DNA of 64,000 bases from the NCBI RefSeq assembly GCF_019890675.1, contig NZ_JAIOAA010000013.1:1-64000 (forward strand), given 5' to 3'. Numbering within the stretch: the stretch's first letter is position 1; each line of letters begins with the position of its first letter. Shown in pieces: positions 7,116 to 14,928 of this stretch. The notes beneath the pieces were generated by a model. That model was not told the origin of the DNA. It ran no database searches and worked only from the letters and a program-made list of their open reading frames with translations. The position numbers and the translations under genes were made by a program. This stretch comes from Micromonospora sp. PLK6-60 (GTDB lineage Bacteria; Actinomycetota; Actinomycetes; Mycobacteriales; Micromonosporaceae).

Positions 7116-8873
7116 GTGCTGGAAGAGCTGCGCATCACCGGACTGGGCGTCATCGAGGACACCACGCTCCCGCTGACCGGCGGGATGAACGTCATCACCG
7201 GCGAGACGGGCGCGGGCAAGACCATGGTGGTCACCGGTCTGGGCCTGCTCTTCGGTGGTCGGGCCGACGCCGGCCGGGTCCGGGCGCAACCGGGGCGGGC
7301 GGTGGTGGAGGGGCGGCTGCGGTTGCGCGGCCGGGTCGGTGACACCGTGCACGCCCGGATCACCGACGCCGGTGGCGAGCCGGACGAGGACGGTGCGGTG
7401 CTGCTGAGCCGGACGGTCACGGTGGAGGGTCGGTCGCGGGCGCACCTGGGCGGCCGGTCGATGCCGGTGTCGATGCTCGGTGAGGTCGGCGAGCAGGTGG
7501 TGGCGGTGCACGGCCAGTCCGACCAGCTGCGGCTGCTGCGGCCGGCCGAGCAGCGGGCCTCGCTGGACCGGTTCGCCGGCGCGGAGCACGAGAAGCTGTT
7601 GGACGCGCTGCGGGAGGTGTATTCCCGCTGGCGGGCGGTGGTGGACGACCTGGCCGACCGGCGGCGCAACGCCCGGGAGCGCCACCAGGAGGCCGACCTG
7701 CTGCGGTTGGGCCTGGACGAGATCACCCGGGTCGACCCGCAGCCCGGCGAGGACGACGACCTCAAGGCGGAGGCGCAGCGGCTGGAGCACGCCGAGGGGC
7801 TGCGCACGGCGGCGCAGCTGGCCCACCAGTGCGTGGCCGGCGGGGTGGAGGCGACCGACGACACGCCGGACGCGACGGTGCTGCTGGGCACGGCCCGCCG
7901 CACGCTGGAGGCCCAGGCCGGCACGGATCCCGCGCTGGGTGAGTTGGCGGCCCGGTTGGAGGAGGCCGCCACCCTGGTCGCGGACGTGTCGGCCGAGCTG
8001 TCGGGATACCTGGCGGGGTTGGACGCTGATCCGGCCCGGTTGCAGACGATCTACGAGCGCCGGGCGGCGTTGCGGGCGTTGACCCGCAAGTACGCCGACG
8101 ACGTGGACGGCGTGATCGCCTGGGCGGAGCGGGCCCGGACCCGGCTGTCCGATCTGGACACCTCGGACGACGTGCTGGAGGAGCTGGACCGGGAGGGTCA
8201 GCGGCTGGCCGCCGAGGTGGCCGAGCTGGCCGGCCGGGTGTCGGCCTCCCGACAGGAGGCGGCGCTGCGCTTCGCCGAGCAGGTGACGGTGGAGCTGGCC
8301 GGGTTGGCCATGCCGCATGCCCGGATCGAGGTGGCGGTGCTGCCCCGGGCGGCCGGCCGGGCGGAGCCGGCCCTGCGGGTCAACGGTGCCGAGGTCGGGG
8401 TGGGCCCGGACGGCGGCGACGAGGTGGAGCTGCGGCTGCTGGCCCATCCCGGTGCGCCGTCGCTGCCGCTGCAGAAGGGCGCCTCCGGTGGCGAGCTGTC
8501 CCGGGTGATGCTGGCCATCGAGGTGGTCTTCGCCGGGTCGGGGGGGCCGCCGACGTTGGTATTCGACGAGGTCGACGCCGGGGTCGGTGGTCAGGCGGCG
8601 GTGGAGATCGGGCGCCGGCTGGCCCGGCTGGCCCGCAGCCACCAGGTGCTCGTGGTCACCCACCTGCCGCAGGTGGCGGCGTTCGCCGACCGGCACATGG
8701 TGGTGGCCAAGGACACCGGGGGAGCGGTGACCACCAGCGGGGTGCGGGTGGTGGAGGACACCGAGCGGGCCCGGGAGTTGGCGCGCATGCTGGCGGGTTT
8801 GCCGGATTCGGATCTGGGTATCGCGCATGCGGAGGAGTTGCTGGCCGTGGCGGCGAAGGAAAGGCGTTCGTGA
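7116..8873 (+). CDS. recN: DNA repair protein RecN (SMC-like ATPase)
   Basis: 585 residues. RecN is a cohesin-like ATPase acting early in double-strand break repair. Walker A GETGAGKT is near residues 29-36, followed by a long coiled-coil middle. The signature GASGGELSRVMLAIE is near 456-470 and Walker B VFDEVDAGVGG near 481. The typical beginning LEELRITGLGVIEDT supports GTG 7116. No Shine-Dalgarno is seen, but TAGTGT at 7102-7107 lies 8 nt before the GTG, so a leaderless transcript is possible; GTG 7104 is an alternative. No convincing LexA box was found in the 106 bp gap after nadK. Confidence 0.93.
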   Translation: MLEELRITGLGVIEDTTLPLTGGMNVITGETGAGKTMVVTGLGLLFGGRADAGRVRAQPGRAVVEGRLRLRGRVGDTVHARITDAGGEPDEDGAVLLSRTVTVEGRSRAHLGGRSMPVSMLGEVGEQVVAVHGQSDQLRLLRPAEQRASLDRFAGAEHEKLLDALREVYSRWRAVVDDLADRRRNARERHQEADLLRLGLDEITRVDPQPGEDDDLKAEAQRLEHAEGLRTAAQLAHQCVAGGVEATDDTPDATVLLGTARRTLEAQAGTDPALGELAARLEEAATLVADVSAELSGYLAGLDADPARLQTIYERRAALRALTRKYADDVDGVIAWAERARTRLSDLDTSDDVLEELDREGQRLAAEVAELAGRVSASRQEAALRFAEQVTVELAGLAMPHARIEVAVLPRAAGRAEPALRVNGAEVGVGPDGGDEVELRLLAHPGAPSLPLQKGASGGELSRVMLAIEVVFAGSGGPPTLVFDEVDAGVGGQAAVEIGRRLARLARSHQVLVVTHLPQVAAFADRHMVVAKDTGGAVTTSGVRVVEDTERARELARMLAGLPDSDLGIAHAEELLAVAAKERRS

Positions 8874-8885
8874 GCCCGGCTTTGT

Positions 8886-8911
8886 GAGCGCAAGCACACC
8901 GGCTTGTGCTC
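8886..8911 (+). terminator. Hairpin after recN
   Basis: GAGCGCAAGC at 8886-8895 pairs with GCTTGTGCTC at 8902-8911 (10 bp, one G-U pair, 6 nt loop). It lies just past the recN stop and before the steA promoter region. No T tract. Confidence 0.5.
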
Positions 8912-8993
8912 GGAGTGTGCTTCCCTGGGTAGGCGGCCCTGCTCAGGCATGTCGCGACAGAAATGCCTGCCTCAACATGCCAGGATGGTCACG

Positions 8994-10172
8994 ATGCGTC
9001 TACCCACGTTGCGCCGGACCCGGAATGCGGAACCGGGCACAGTTGCCGGCACCGCTCGCCTCGATCGCCGGACGAAGCGCCTGGTCGGGCGGCTGAGGCC
9101 CGGGGACATCGCGATCATCGACCATGTCGACCTGGACCGGGTGGCGGCCGACTCGCTGGTCGCCGTCGGCGTCGCCGCGGTGCTCAACGCCAAGCCGTCG
9201 GTCTCCGGCCGCTATCCCAACCTCGGCCCGGAGGTGCTCGTCAAGGCGGGCATCCCGCTGCTCGACGATCTCGGGGAGTGCGTCTTCGAGCAGGTCCGCG
9301 AGGGCGATCAGGTGCGGATCGAGGGCAACACGGTCTTCGTCGGCGAGGAGCCGGTGGCGCACGGCGCGCTGCAGGACGCCGAGTCGGTGGCCAAGTCGAT
9401 GGCCGACGCCCGGGAGGGCCTGTCCGTGCAGTTGGAGGCGTTCGCCGCCAACACCATGGACTACCTCCGGCAGGAGCGGGACCTGCTGCTGGACGGGGTC
9501 GGCGTACCGGAGATCGAGACCGAGGTCCGGGGCCGGCACTGTCTGATCGTGGTCCGGGGCTACGACTACAAGGCCGACCTGGACGTGCTGCGGCCCTACA
9601 TCCGGGAGTTCAAGCCGGTGCTGATCGGCGTGGACGGCGGCGCGGACGCGCTGGTGGAGGCCGGCTACACCCCCGACATGATCATCGGCGACATGGACTC
9701 GGTCACCGACGACGTGCTGCGCTGCGGCGCCGAGGTGATCGTGCACGCGTACCCGGACGGTCGGGCCCCGGGCCTGGCCCGGGTGAACGGGCTCGGCGTG
9801 CCGGCGATCACCTTCCCGGCGGCGGCCACCAGCGAGGACCTGGCGATGCTGCTGGCCGACGAGAAGGGCGCGTCGCTGCTGGTGGCGGTGGGCACGCACG
9901 CCACGCTCGTCGAGTTCCTGGACAAGGGGCGCGGCGGCATGGCCTCGACGTTCCTCACCCGGCTCAAGGTCGGCGGCAAGCTCGTCGACGCCAAGGGTGT
10001 CAGCCGGCTCTACCGGCAGAGCATCTCCGGCTCCTCGTTGCTGTTGCTGGTGCTGTCCGCGGTCGCCGCGATGGCGTCCGCGGTGGCCGTCTCCACCGTC
10101 GGCAAGGCGTATCTGGGCGTGGTTTCGGAGTGGTGGGACAATTTCGTGTTCCGGCTCGGCCAGCTCTTCTAG
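8994..10172 (+). CDS. steA: Cytokinetic-ring protein SteA
   Basis: 392 residues. A basic N-terminus (MRLPTLRRTRN) leads into a conserved cytosolic part with LRPGDIAIIDHVDLDRVAAD near residue 30. A thiamine-pyrophosphokinase-like segment follows, GVDGGADALVEAGYTPDMI and IGDMDSV. One C-terminal membrane helix is at about residues 350-372 (LLLLVLSAVAAMASAVAV). In Corynebacterium SteA works with SteB at the division septum and affects envelope integrity. ATG 8994 has AGGA 8 nt upstream. The next gene is steB, 27 bp on, matching Rv1697-Rv1698. Confidence 0.88.
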   Translation: MRLPTLRRTRNAEPGTVAGTARLDRRTKRLVGRLRPGDIAIIDHVDLDRVAADSLVAVGVAAVLNAKPSVSGRYPNLGPEVLVKAGIPLLDDLGECVFEQVREGDQVRIEGNTVFVGEEPVAHGALQDAESVAKSMADAREGLSVQLEAFAANTMDYLRQERDLLLDGVGVPEIETEVRGRHCLIVVRGYDYKADLDVLRPYIREFKPVLIGVDGGADALVEAGYTPDMIIGDMDSVTDDVLRCGAEVIVHAYPDGRAPGLARVNGLGVPAITFPAAATSEDLAMLLADEKGASLLVAVGTHATLVEFLDKGRGGMASTFLTRLKVGGKLVDAKGVSRLYRQSISGSSLLLLVLSAVAAMASAVAVSTVGKAYLGVVSEWWDNFVFRLGQLF

Positions 10173-10199
10173 CTCCCCGACGATCAAGAGGCTGCAAGC

Positions 10200-11138
10200 G
10201 TGATCAACTTTCGGTACCACGTGGTGTCCCTGACCGCGGTCTTCCTGGCGCTGGCCATCGGGTTGGTGGTCGGCACGGCGGCGCTCAACGGCCCGGTGGC
10301 CGACTCGCTGCGGGAGAACGTCAACCTGCTGCGCAAGGACAACCAGCAGATGCGTCAGTCGGTCAACAACCTGCAGAAGGAACTGGACTCGGAAGAGGAC
10401 TTCGCGGCCGAGATCGCCCAGGTGGTCCTGCCCGGCAAGCTCACCGGCAAGCGGGTGCTGGTGCTGAGCCTGCCCAGCGGGCGGCAGCACACCGACGGCG
10501 TGGTCAAGATGCTGGACCTGGCCGGGGCGGACGTGACCGCCCGGGTCGAGCTGCAGGAGAAGTTCATCAACCCGGACAACAACAGCAACCTGATGGAGCT
10601 GGCGGTCACCGCGGCCCGACCCACCGCGCCCGCCTCCGGGCTGCCCGGCAACGGGCACGGGGTGGAGACCTCCAGCGCGCTGCTGGCCAGCGTCCTGCTG
10701 GACCGGGCGGCCGGCGCGGCCCCGGTCAGCGAACCCGACCGGCGGTCGGTGCTCGGCGCCTACTCCAGCGCCGGCTACCTGACCACCGACGACCGGGTGA
10801 CCAAGTCCGCCGAGGCGGTCGTGCTGGTCAGCGGCCAGCCGTACGTGGACAAGGATTCGGTCAAGAAGGACGAGTCGGTGGTGAAGGTGGCCGAGCAGTT
10901 CGACCGGACCGGCTCGATCGTGGTCGGCGGCAACGGCTCCGCCGGCGGCAACGTGGTGGCCGTGGTCCGCGGCGACCCGGTGCTGGCCCAGGCCATCTCC
11001 ACCGTCGACAACGCCAACACCGTCCAGGGTCAGCTGGTCACCACCCTGGCGCTGGTGCAGCAGCTGACCGAGAAGAAGGCCGGCCACTACGGCGTGGGCG
11101 ACAGCGCGGCGGCGATCCTGCCTAAACTGCCCCAGTGA
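10200..11138 (+). CDS. steB: SteB / MctB family envelope protein
   Basis: 312 residues from GTG 10200. It begins INFRYHVVSLTAVFLALAIG, a single membrane helix typical of the family. A coiled coil follows (LRENVNLLRKDNQQMRQSVN), then an extracytoplasmic alpha/beta domain. The M. tuberculosis homologue (Rv1698) was described as a copper-transport protein (MctB); the corynebacterial one as the SteA partner in cell separation. The adjacent steA favours the division role here. A Cys/Met metal-binding cluster is not obvious. Confidence 0.87.
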   Translation: MINFRYHVVSLTAVFLALAIGLVVGTAALNGPVADSLRENVNLLRKDNQQMRQSVNNLQKELDSEEDFAAEIAQVVLPGKLTGKRVLVLSLPSGRQHTDGVVKMLDLAGADVTARVELQEKFINPDNNSNLMELAVTAARPTAPASGLPGNGHGVETSSALLASVLLDRAAGAAPVSEPDRRSVLGAYSSAGYLTTDDRVTKSAEAVVLVSGQPYVDKDSVKKDESVVKVAEQFDRTGSIVVGGNGSAGGNVVAVVRGDPVLAQAISTVDNANTVQGQLVTTLALVQQLTEKKAGHYGVGDSAAAILPKLPQ

Positions 11139-11199
11139 ATCAACGGCGGACGCCCGGTTCGCGCCCCCGCGCGCCCCGGGTCCGGATCGGAGGGCTCGC

Positions 11200-12066
11200 G
11201 TGAGCAGGTGGGGTCGGTTGCTGGCCGCCGGGGCCGGGGCGGTCGCCGCCCGGTACGTGCTGCGGGAGGTGCGCACCGCACCGGTGGCGCCCGCGCTGGA
11301 GCGGACGAACTTCCGCGGCCGTACCGTCACCCTCGCCGCCGGGCCGGCGCTGGCCGTGGGCGGCGCCGGGGCGGCCGCGGTGGGCGCGGGCAGCGGGGCC
11401 GCCGGGGCGGCCGCGCTCGTCGCCGGGCTGGGCGCGGGCGCGGTCGGGCTCTACGACGACGTGGTGGGCGCCCGGCCGGAGCAGAAGGCCGCGAAGGGAT
11501 TCGCCGGGCACCTGGCCGCGCTGCGCGAGGGCCGGGTCACCGCCGGACTGGTCAAGATCGCCGGGGTGGGCGCGGCGGGGCTCGGCGCGGCCGCCCTGCT
11601 CGCCGCCGACCCTCGGGTAGCCGCCCATCCGCGCCGGCAGCGGCACGGCGGACTCGGCCGCGCCGTCGACGTCCTGCTCGGCGCCGGCGTGGTGGCCGGC
11701 ACCGCCAACCTGCTCAACCTGCTCGACCTGCGCCCCGGCCGGGCGCTGAAGTCCGGCCTGCTGCTGGGCGCGCCGCTGGCCGGCGGCCCGCACGGCGGGA
11801 TCGCCGTCGGGGCGGCGAGCGCCGCCGCCGGCCTGCTCCGCGACGACCTCGACGAGACGGTGATGCTCGGCGACAGCGGCGCCAACGCGCTGGGCGCCCT
11901 GCTCGGCGTGTCGCTGGCCGCCCGCAGCGGGCCGCTGGGCCGGGCCGGCGTGCTCGCGGTATTGGCCGGCCTCACCGCCGCCAGCGAGCGGGTCAGCTTC
12001 ACCCAGGTGATCCACCGGACCCCGGGGTTGCGGCACCTCGACGAGCTGGGCCGGCTCGCCGACTGA
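11200..12066 (+). CDS. MraY/WecA-like membrane phosphosugar transferase
   Basis: 288 residues, mostly hydrophobic (Ala/Gly/Leu helices). Key motifs of polyprenyl-phosphate phosphosugar transferases are visible: LYDDVVGARPEQKAAKGF near residue 85 (acidic pair), NLLNLLDLRPGRALK near 170 (the N-x2-N-x2-D motif) and MLGDSGANALGALLG near 223. It is shorter than MraY (~320-360) and lacks a clear C-terminal His-rich loop. GTG 11200 has CGGAGGG 6 nt upstream. It lies next to murJ and a GT4 enzyme, so a step in lipid-linked sugar assembly is a reasonable inference; the substrate is unknown. Confidence 0.7.
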   Translation: MSRWGRLLAAGAGAVAARYVLREVRTAPVAPALERTNFRGRTVTLAAGPALAVGGAGAAAVGAGSGAAGAAALVAGLGAGAVGLYDDVVGARPEQKAAKGFAGHLAALREGRVTAGLVKIAGVGAAGLGAAALLAADPRVAAHPRRQRHGGLGRAVDVLLGAGVVAGTANLLNLLDLRPGRALKSGLLLGAPLAGGPHGGIAVGAASAAAGLLRDDLDETVMLGDSGANALGALLGVSLAARSGPLGRAGVLAVLAGLTAASERVSFTQVIHRTPGLRHLDELGRLAD

Positions 12067-12067
12067 C

Positions 12068-13765
12068 GTGACGAAACCGGCACCTCTCGCCGCCGCCGGC
12101 CGCGTCGCCGGGGCGGCCGCCCTCATCGCCGTCCTCACCGTGGTCAGCCGGCTCGCCGGCTTCGGCCGTACCGCCGTGTTCACCTGGACGCTGGCCCCCA
12201 CCGACCTCGGTGGCGCCTACCTGGTGGCGAACTACGTCCCGAACTTCATCTTCGAGATCGTCGCCGGTGGGGCGCTGGCCAGCCTCGTCGTACCGCTGCT
12301 GGCCGGTGCCGTCGAGGTGGGCGACCGGCGGGCCGTGGCCGCCACCACGGGTGCGCTGCTGACCTGGACGTTGAGCCTCCTGATCCCGCTGGCCGTGCTG
12401 GTCGCGCTGCTCGCCGATCCGCTGACCGGCCTGCTCGGGCACGGTCTCAGCGACGTCCAGCAGGCCGCCGGGGCGCGGATGCTGCGGGTCTTCGCGCCCC
12501 AGCTGCCGCTCTACGGCGTGGGCATCGTGCTCACCGGCGTCCTCCAGGCGCACCGCCGGTTCGCCTGGCCGGTCCTCGCGCCGTTGCTGTCCAGCGTCAC
12601 CGTCATCGCGGTCTACCTGTGCTTCACCGCCGTCGAGGGGCGGCTGGCCGGCATAGGCGAGGTCGGTCGGGGCGGTGAGCTGCTGCTCTCCGGCGGCACC
12701 ACACTCGGCGTCGTGGTGCTCTCCCTGTCGCTGCTGATCCCGCTGCGCCGGCTGCGGCTGCGGCCCCGGCCGGGCTACCGGTTCCCGGCCGACGCCCGGG
12801 CCCGGGTCGGCGGGCTGGTGGTCGCCGGGGTGGTGACGGTGGCGGCCCAGCAGATCGCCCTGGTCGTCACGCTCAACCAGGTCACCTACGGCCGGACCGC
12901 CGACGTGGGTGTCTACAACCTGGCCCAGACGATCTACTTCCTGCCCTGGTCGGTGCTGGCGGTGCCGCTGGCGGTGGCGGCGTACCCGACGCTGGTGGCG
13001 GCCCGGGCGAGCGGCGACGAACGGGCCTACCGCGAGACCCTGGCCCCGGCGGTGCGCGGGGTCGTGCTGTTCAGCCTGCTCGGCGCCGCCGCGCTGGTCG
13101 GCGCCGCGATCCCGGTCGGGCACTTCTTCTTCGCCGACCCGGTCGACGCGCGCACCGCCGCGGTCGGCATCGCCGGCTTCGCCCCCGGCCTGGTCGGCTA
13201 CGGCCTGTTCGCGGTCCTCACCCGGGCGCTCTACGCCCGGGGCGAGACCCGCGCGGCCACCCTGGCCACCGCGTGCGGGTGGCTGAGCGTGCCCGCCCTC
13301 GCGCTCCTGTTCGGCCGGGTGCTGCCGCTGGCCGACCGGGTGCTCGCGGTGACGCTGGCCACCTCGGCCGGCATGCTGCTGCTCGGCGCGCTGCTGGTCA
13401 CCGCCGTGCGGCGCGCCGCCGGCCCGGAGGCGCTGGCCGGCATCGGGCGGGCCGGCGCCGCCGGGCTGCTGGCGGCTGCCGTCGCCGCGGCGGGTGGGGT
13501 GGCCACCGCCCGGGGCCTCGGCGGGCTCGGCGACGGGACCCCGACGACACTCCAGGCCCTCGCGCAGGGCATGCTGTCCGGGGTCGTGGCCGGCGTCCTG
13601 TTCCTCGCCGTCGCCTGGCTGACCGACGCCCGCGACGTGCGGCCGCTGCTCGCGGCCGTGACCCGCCGGCTGCGCCGGCGGCGACCGGCCGGCGGGGCCG
13701 ACGGCCCGCGGGCGGACCAGCACCCCGGCGAGCGGGGCGACGGAAAGGAGACCGTTTCCTCATGA
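12068..13765 (+). CDS. murJ: MurJ/MviN-family lipid II flippase
   Basis: 565 residues with about 14 membrane helices. The MurJ opening is recognisable: LIAVLTVVSRLAGFGRTAVF with Arg residues after helix 1, then YLVANYVPNFIFEIVAGGAL. ARMLRVFAPQLPLYG, YNLAQTIYFLPWSVLAVPLA and LTRALYARGETRAA follow. MurJ flips lipid-linked peptidoglycan precursor across the membrane. A charged cytosolic tail (~35 residues) ends the protein. GTG 12068 comes one base after the previous stop, so it is tightly coupled to the MraY-like gene. In mycobacteria murJ sits near the replication origin, so this may be a second, lineage-specific copy. Confidence 0.88.
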   Translation: MTKPAPLAAAGRVAGAAALIAVLTVVSRLAGFGRTAVFTWTLAPTDLGGAYLVANYVPNFIFEIVAGGALASLVVPLLAGAVEVGDRRAVAATTGALLTWTLSLLIPLAVLVALLADPLTGLLGHGLSDVQQAAGARMLRVFAPQLPLYGVGIVLTGVLQAHRRFAWPVLAPLLSSVTVIAVYLCFTAVEGRLAGIGEVGRGGELLLSGGTTLGVVVLSLSLLIPLRRLRLRPRPGYRFPADARARVGGLVVAGVVTVAAQQIALVVTLNQVTYGRTADVGVYNLAQTIYFLPWSVLAVPLAVAAYPTLVAARASGDERAYRETLAPAVRGVVLFSLLGAAALVGAAIPVGHFFFADPVDARTAAVGIAGFAPGLVGYGLFAVLTRALYARGETRAATLATACGWLSVPALALLFGRVLPLADRVLAVTLATSAGMLLLGALLVTAVRRAAGPEALAGIGRAGAAGLLAAAVAAAGGVATARGLGGLGDGTPTTLQALAQGMLSGVVAGVLFLAVAWLTDARDVRPLLAAVTRRLRRRRPAGGADGPRADQHPGERGDGKETVSS

Positions 13766-14928
13766 CGGACGCCTCGTCGGCACCGCGGTGGCCCGGCTCG
13801 GTGGCCCTGGTCCTCGCCTCCAGCACCGGCGGGGTCGGCCAGCACGTCCGGTCGGTGGCCCGGGGCCTCGCCGAGGCCGGCGCGTCCGTGCTGGTCTGCG
13901 GGCCGGCCGCGACCCAGGAACAGTTCGACTTCACCGGCGCGGGCGCCCGGTTCGTCCCGGTGGAGATCCCGGCGAGCCCCACCCCGGCCGACGCCCGGGC
14001 CGTCGCCGCGCTGCGCCGGGCCCTCGCCGACGCGAAGGTGGACGTGGTGCACGCGCACGGGCTGCGCGCCGGGCTGGTGGCCGTGCTCGCCCGGCCCGCC
14101 GTCCCGCTGGTGGTGACCTGGCACAACGCGGTGCTGGCCGGTGGGCTGCGGGGCCAGCTGTCCCGGCTGGCCGAACGGGTGGTGGCCCGGTCGGCCACGA
14201 TCGCCCTGGGAGCCTCCGCCGACCTGGTGGCCCGGGCCGCCGCGCTGGGCGCACCCGACGCCCGGCTCGCGCCGGTGGCCGCGCCCACGCTGCCGGCGCC
14301 GCGCCGGCGCCGGACCGCCGTCCGCGCCGAGTTCGGCGTCGCCGCCGGGCAGCCGCTGATCCTGTCGGTCGGCCGGCTGCACCCGCAGAAGCGCTACGAC
14401 GTGCTGGTCGACGCCGCCGCCCGCTGGCGTACCCGCCGGCCCGCGCCGGTGGTGGTGATCGCCGGCAGCGGCCCCGCCTACCTGCCGCTGGCCGCCCGGA
14501 TCTCGGCGGCCCGCGCCCCGGTGACCCTGCTCGGGCACCGCACCGACGTCGCGGACCTGCTGGCCGGCGCCGACCTGGCCCTGGTCACCAGCGACTGGGA
14601 GGCCCGCCAGCTGTTCGCGCAGGAGGCGCTGCGCGCCGGCGTGCCGCTGGTGGCCACCGACGTGGGCGGCCTGCCGGAGCTGGTCGGCGACGCCGCCGTG
14701 CTGGTCCCGCCCGGTGACGTCGACGCGGTCGACGCGGCGGTGCGCGGCCTGCTGGACGACGACGCGCGCCGGGCGGAACTCGCCCGGCGGGGCGTGGAGC
14801 GGGCCGCGGCCTGGCCCACCGAGGCCGACACGGTCGCCGCGCTGGCCGCGCTCTACGCCGAGCTGAGCCCGCCGGGCTCCGGCCCGGCCCGGCCCGACGC
14901 CGGCGCCCCGTCGACGGGGCAGCGCTGA
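13762..14928 (+). CDS. GT4-family glycosyltransferase
   Basis: 388 residues, GT-B fold. The N-terminal Rossmann half has ASSTGGVGQHVRSVARGLAE near residues 15-34 and VDVVHAHGLRAGLVAV. The C-terminal half has SVGRLHPQKRYDVLVDAAARW, VVIAGSGPAYLPL and then LLGHRTDVADLLAGADLAL. The nucleotide-sugar E-x7-E region is SDWEARQLFAQEALRAGVPL, so the first Glu is present but the motif is slightly changed. ATG 13762 overlaps the murJ stop (ATGA); AAGGAG lies 11 nt upstream. It probably adds sugar to a lipid-linked or envelope glycan; donor and acceptor are unknown. Confidence 0.85.
   Translation: MTDASSAPRWPGSVALVLASSTGGVGQHVRSVARGLAEAGASVLVCGPAATQEQFDFTGAGARFVPVEIPASPTPADARAVAALRRALADAKVDVVHAHGLRAGLVAVLARPAVPLVVTWHNAVLAGGLRGQLSRLAERVVARSATIALGASADLVARAAALGAPDARLAPVAAPTLPAPRRRRTAVRAEFGVAAGQPLILSVGRLHPQKRYDVLVDAAARWRTRRPAPVVVIAGSGPAYLPLAARISAARAPVTLLGHRTDVADLLAGADLALVTSDWEARQLFAQEALRAGVPLVATDVGGLPELVGDAAVLVPPGDVDAVDAAVRGLLDDDARRAELARRGVERAAAWPTEADTVAALAALYAELSPPGSGPARPDAGAPSTGQR

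Noticed and set aside
8963..11125. A 720-residue + strand frame overlapping steA and steB
   Set aside because: It runs out of frame across two conserved genes and a stop/start gap. The composition is typical of a frame-shifted high-GC read.
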